From Zhengitettix transpicula (Eukaryota; Arthropoda; Insecta; Orthoptera; Tetrigidae), in contig CM073591.1 in assembly GCA_037074705.1 (NCBI GenBank), positions 136,655,032 through 136,719,031 of the forward strand: DNA of 64,000 nucleotides. Reading direction: 5' to 3'. The notes beneath the pieces were generated by a model. That model was not told the DNA's origin. It saw only the letters and a list, made by a program, of their open reading frames with translations, and did no database searches. Numbering within the stretch: position 1 is the stretch's first letter; every line of letters begins with the position of its first letter. The translations under genes and the position numbers were made by a program. Positions 59,967-64,000 of the stretch are shown here, piece after piece.

Positions 59967-60784
59967 CAGTGGCGGCTAGTGCATAAGTGATCAGGTGCTA
60001 CAACACATCAGTTATTTTAGGAGGAATTAATTTTTCTTTATTTTAAGAACATTCATAAAAATCGTGTTTTAAAAGTGCGAATTTCTGCTTCGATGTGTGA
60101 GACTGTACGCCATGTATCTCACTCGCTCCTGCTAATGCAGCCAGATAGCCATGTCAATATTATTCGCGGCTGAAGTTAATGATTTCTGTCTAGAATGATA
60201 AATACGAGGTATTTCGCCCCCCCCCCCTCCCCAAACAATCTCACCACCCGTAAAGCTCAACAAACTGCCTCATTTTTGTGTTATAGACCAGACAGCAAAG
60301 GGCCGTGCAGAGGGATGACACAGAGAGGCAGCAGCATCAGGAGACATAAGCAACGAAATAAAAGAAATTTTGAATCATTCAGTAATTAAAAATCTTATTT
60401 TAAAGTAGTTTATATTTTCAAAACCAAAATAGTTTTAGTACATTGTGGATAATACTTTAAGAAATAACAATCGGAAGCTATTTTAAAGAAAAAAAACTTT
60501 GAAGGGGAGAAAATTTACTTCACGACCCTGCACACAGCATTGCAATCATACGTGGCGTGTTCCAAAATTTACTTTATTTGAAATATGTACGAAAGAAAAA
60601 TACTTTCGTGTTAGAAATGCGTATCAATTTGGTGCAAAATTATTCTATTGGAAATTATGTAGACGGAATTAGAAATGTAGCATATTACGCTTATGGTCAG
60701 AGTATTGGTAAAACTATCGATGTGTACTACTATTTTTTTTTCATAGTTTCATACATAACTTAAAACACTCACGAGCCACAAGTG
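59967..60784 (+). mobile_element. hAT-like non-autonomous element, family C, fullest copy
   Basis: Starts CAGTGGCGGCTAGTGCATAA; the other end, reversed, is CACTTGTGGCTCGTGAG. CAGTGGCGGC ends are typical of hAT elements. No eight-base target duplication is preserved and no transposase is present. Frames at 60195-60389 and 60557-60763 lie within it and are not genes. Confidence 0.65.
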
Positions 60785-60825
60785 ATTGCGTCTGTAGTAG
60801 TAGTCGGTTGAAAGTTAAATTAAAA

Positions 60826-61040
60826 TGAAAAATTTACGTCTGATTGAAAATTAATAAGAATAAAGATAGCCAAATACAGACAAAAGAAGTGTTAATGTAA
60901 ATAAAAACACAAAAAATCTCGAAGCCTTGTTCATATAGACCTGAGAAAAGGAACAAGGCTTCTAGAAACGTTGTGTGGTATTTATATTATCACTTCTTTT
61001 GTCTGTATTTGGCTACCTTACTTATTATGAAAGTTAAACT
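60826..61040. mobile_element. Foldback MITE, family A, copy with outer extension
   Basis: AAAATTTACGTCTGATTGAA, then GATAGCCAAATACAGACAAA on the left; GGAACAAGGCTTCTAGAAAC, TATTATCACTTCTTTTGTCT and GGCTACCTTACTTATTA on the right. It lies about 40 bp from a family C end. Confidence 0.8.
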
Positions 61041-61044
61041 GTTA

Positions 61045-63760
61045 ACACTTAACGAATTTTCCAGTTAAAGACATGCCAATCGCTTATATGTTATAAGGCT
61101 CAATATTTTGGAATTTAAATATAGCATTTATAAGATATTTATGATCTATTTCTTTGGAATAATAACGAGAAAGGCAAGTGAAGATCCAAGTTGGAAAATG
61201 TACGAGAAGTGAATACTCGTTAGATACCACGTAATGGAAGTAGCTATTTACTTTTCAAGTCAATAATTGTCGAACATGTTCTCCATACCAAAGAAGCATA
61301 GCTTGATGTGTTCAAGGGAAAAACTTTTCCGACAACGGGTATTATTAGACACGCAACGAGTTTGCTCCGCGCTCACTTGCGTGAATCGTAATGGATAAAA
61401 CTCGTGTTCAGGAATCTGATATCCTCATTGGGAATTTACCATGTATTTCTACATCATTCAGGCTAATTATAGGATGAAGTCATAAGAAAACGCCAGGGTC
61501 GTTTCCGTCCCAATTGCCCAGTCCTCTTGAAGGCCAAGAAAAACTGGGCATAATATTGAGGGTAATTATCAAAGTGTTCACGCGACCCTTCAAATCGAAA
61601 CCTCCAATTTGAATGAAAAAATAGACTTCTTTCTTTGGGAATACTGAATATAAAACTATTCTACAATTGTTTTAATCTAGTGAGAGTGTGCATTTTGGAA
61701 ACATGATTATACAGTCCACGTTTTCCCACGTATCTGAGGAACTATTGTGCCCTACTTCATTGGTTTTACTTGTGGTCAAATCACTGTTTATACAAATTTA
61801 TAACTTATTAATAAATTGACCGCTCAAAAAATCTTGATATAACATAGTATTAATTGAGAAAGGTTTTCCTCATCAGTAATTTATGATTATACATAGTCTA
61901 TTGAACTTGTACCGCACATTTATTACTCCACATTCTTCTCAGGCATTCTATTCCTGCGTTAAATTTCGTACTACTCTAACGCCAGTGTTAAGGAATGTAC
62001 AGTAGTACAGTAGTTTTCTTCTTCATATGTGCTTTATAAGGATCAGCATCATAGACTCCTAATTATATAGGCCTAAACATTGTTTTTATCTGCATCACAT
62101 CTCTTTTGCCAGCATTTAGAAATCATGCCATTTAGTTTTCGTTACTAAGAGAATGGAAAATGTCAGTACGTTTTCTAAACTTATGCTTAATTAAGATGTT
62201 GTCAGGTTGGTACTTTCTTTTATTTCTTCGTTTGATCCTTTATATATCCTTCTCTTTTATTTTTATTCAAAGGCATTGCTGATTATTAAATTGTATATAG
62301 TTCCAAAGCTCAAGTTATCTTTAGCCTACCATTGCGATTTTCTTTAATTGCACTGAGGCCATTTAGCAATCAAACCCTTTCGGTTCTGATGATGTGCCGT
62401 CAACCAGGATATTCCGTGTCCCGTACGACGGATTTGTACGTAATAGTTTCTATGCTCAACAATAAAATTTGGAAAATTATAAATTTCATTAAAAAATTTA
62501 AAATAAATTCTTCGGAAGACTTAATATTATAACATTGCACACTACATGAATACTGTGAGATAAAATGCAACGTTCACCTGTAAATATTTTGTGTGTACAA
62601 TTTTTGCGTTCTTCAAACAGATTTTACTATAATTGATTCTTCCTGTATAGACACGACACAATTTTAAAGTAACTTAGTATCAGAGTCTACTTCCAACAGA
62701 AATATAGGGATTTATAGAGGTCCGGTTTGTGAAAGAAAAAATATCTCTTATTCGTATTCTTGGTGAAATGTATAAATTTTATCTGATAGAATGTAGTAAC
62801 GTAGTGTTTACGACGACTGCGCACAACTGCTAGCGTACAATAATCCATTGTCCACCTTGGACTGTATCACCCCAGGGCTGATGGCGGACCCTCTCTCTCG
62901 GAGAGGAGTGATAAATGCCCTCATCTCTTCTCCACTCCCCCCGTATGGCGCACAGCGCATTGGAATATTCATGAAGTGCTTTGGCACATAAACTGCCCGA
63001 CCTATCTTTGTTATTATTAATAATTGTAATCGGAACTTTACAGCTAAAGGGTTGGTGAAAGGAGATCAGGGGGAGGATTTTGTCGACGTTAAATCCATCA
63101 TGTACCGGTTATGACAGTGAAAGTTAGTTCATTATTGTGCTCCGAACTGGGGTTGCGCCATATTTACATGCGGCAGGACACGCTGGATTAAGTTTTTCAA
63201 ACATAGCCTCAGTTTAACGGCGTCGATTCGTGTTGGTGGTTGCTACATCGACGCTCATTACGCGTCAAGCCTCCAGCTTGCTTCAGCGGGACTAATTGTC
63301 AAGTGCCATCGAGGGTCGACTTCGACACAGCGCGTTTAAATCACCCACGTGCTACATTCACTATGATTCAAAGATACTTACGATCGCTATGTTTATTTAA
63401 TCGTCGCCGGTCAAACTTTAGAAGATAATTTGAATGTATTGCACGTTAGAGAAATAAAACTCTCAGAGTAGAAGACCTTTGAAACGTTTTATGAATTAAG
63501 TCTTTATTTGGCCGATCTTTTACTAGGGTAGGTTAATAAGTACTTACAAAATCGTCGAGATGGCTTGGTTTCTGAGAAGAAAAATCTTTCTGAATATGTT
63601 ATCACATCCCACGGCTCTGTGGTTTCAATTTATCATGAATAATTGTGTCGCAAGTTGTGTGCAGTGTTTTCTCAGTGGCCAATAAACGCAATCGGATGGT
63701 CAATTCAGTGGCCGGTTCGATCCTATAGCGCGTTATTTAGGATAGGCGTCTTTTAATTGA
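61045..63760. other. No gene recognised
   Basis: Mixed composition; GC-richer patches at 62810-62990 and 63110-63350 without recognisable frames or RNAs. The 62-codon frame at 63240-63428 has no splice context or family. Confidence 0.4.
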
Positions 63761-63804
63761 TTATACTGATATTTTAGTGAGTTTGTTTAAACGCGTGAGC
63801 AACC

Positions 63805-63978
63805 ATGTTTATGCAACATCAGCAAAAACTACCGTTTGGTGCCAGTCAGGCTGGGGATTGTAACTGTACCTCCATCGGGGGCTTTTTCCGTCAACAAACA
63901 GCAGGTGCAGAGGGTCTCGATGTTGAAATTTTCTACGTCGGTTTGCCTAAGACCTGTGATTGGTCCATAATAAATTAA
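63805..63978 (+). CDS. Possible first exon or small ORF, unknown
   Basis: ATG at 63805 in context AACCATG opens 57 codons to TAA (63976-63978). The start reads MFMQHQQKLPFGASQAGDCN, and the stretch is much less AT-rich than its surroundings. An internal donor-like ACAGCAG|GTGCAG (near 63903) would make it a first exon of about 33 codons. CCAAT-type motifs lie upstream (63679) and downstream. No family recognised. Confidence 0.3.
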   Translation: MFMQHQQKLPFGASQAGDCNCTSIGGFFRQQTAGAEGLDVEIFYVGLPKTCDWSIIN

Positions 63979-64000
63979 ATGGACCAATAGAATACAGTTG

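Noticed and set aside
1..64000. CRISPR array, operons, prokaryotic promoters
   Set aside because: The window is eukaryotic: spliced genes, SINEs, mariner and microsatellites; no regularly spaced identical repeats occur.

Overview
This is a eukaryotic, almost certainly insect, nuclear window: AT-rich, full of (TA)n microsatellites and decayed transposons, with spliced genes whose exons sit far apart. I recognise no prokaryotic or organellar feature. The exact taxon cannot be read from the sequence; large introns, a mariner relic, tRNA-derived SINEs and a Penelope-like relic would suit a hemimetabolous (polyneopteran-type) insect, but that is inference.

Two real genes are supported by splice sites, reading phase and protein similarity. 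(1) Minus strand, about 17.5 kb down to 2.05 kb and continuing off the left edge: a gene for an HMG-box transcription factor of SOX/MATA type. A likely first exon (17428-17491) with its start codon, an exon with the first half of the HMG box (12019-12193), and an exon with the second half (2055-2152) join in phase; the last two are 9.9 kb apart. (2) Minus strand, 49203-44549: a complete four-exon mad2 (spindle-checkpoint HORMA protein), predicted at 205 residues, with two very short introns and one 3.9-kb intron full of repeats.

Layout. 0-17.5 kb: the HMG gene, whose second intron holds a LINE 3' end, a tRNA-like SINE, hAT-like and foldback MITE copies, and a Penelope-like relic interrupted by a long SINE-like retroposon. 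17.6-44.4 kb: no gene recognised; a decayed mariner (19584-20768), two terminal-inverted-repeat elements, many copies of the retroposon (here family B), a 158-bp tandem duplication, and an LTR-like element between (TA)n tracts. 44.5-49.2 kb: mad2, with a perfect 308-bp palindrome in its third intron. 49.3-64 kb: no recognised gene, one plausible orphan exon (52977-53115, minus), a hAT-like MITE, a minisatellite, LTR-like sequences and a possible first exon at the right edge.

Repeat families named here for convenience: A = foldback MITE with roughly 75-100-bp arms; B = GC-rich ~500-560-bp poly(A) retroposon; C = hAT-like non-autonomous element with CAGTGGCGGC ends. The long ORFs at 9.9-10.3, 31.3-31.9, 34.9-35.3, 39.1-39.4 and 42.4-42.9 kb are family B copies, not genes.
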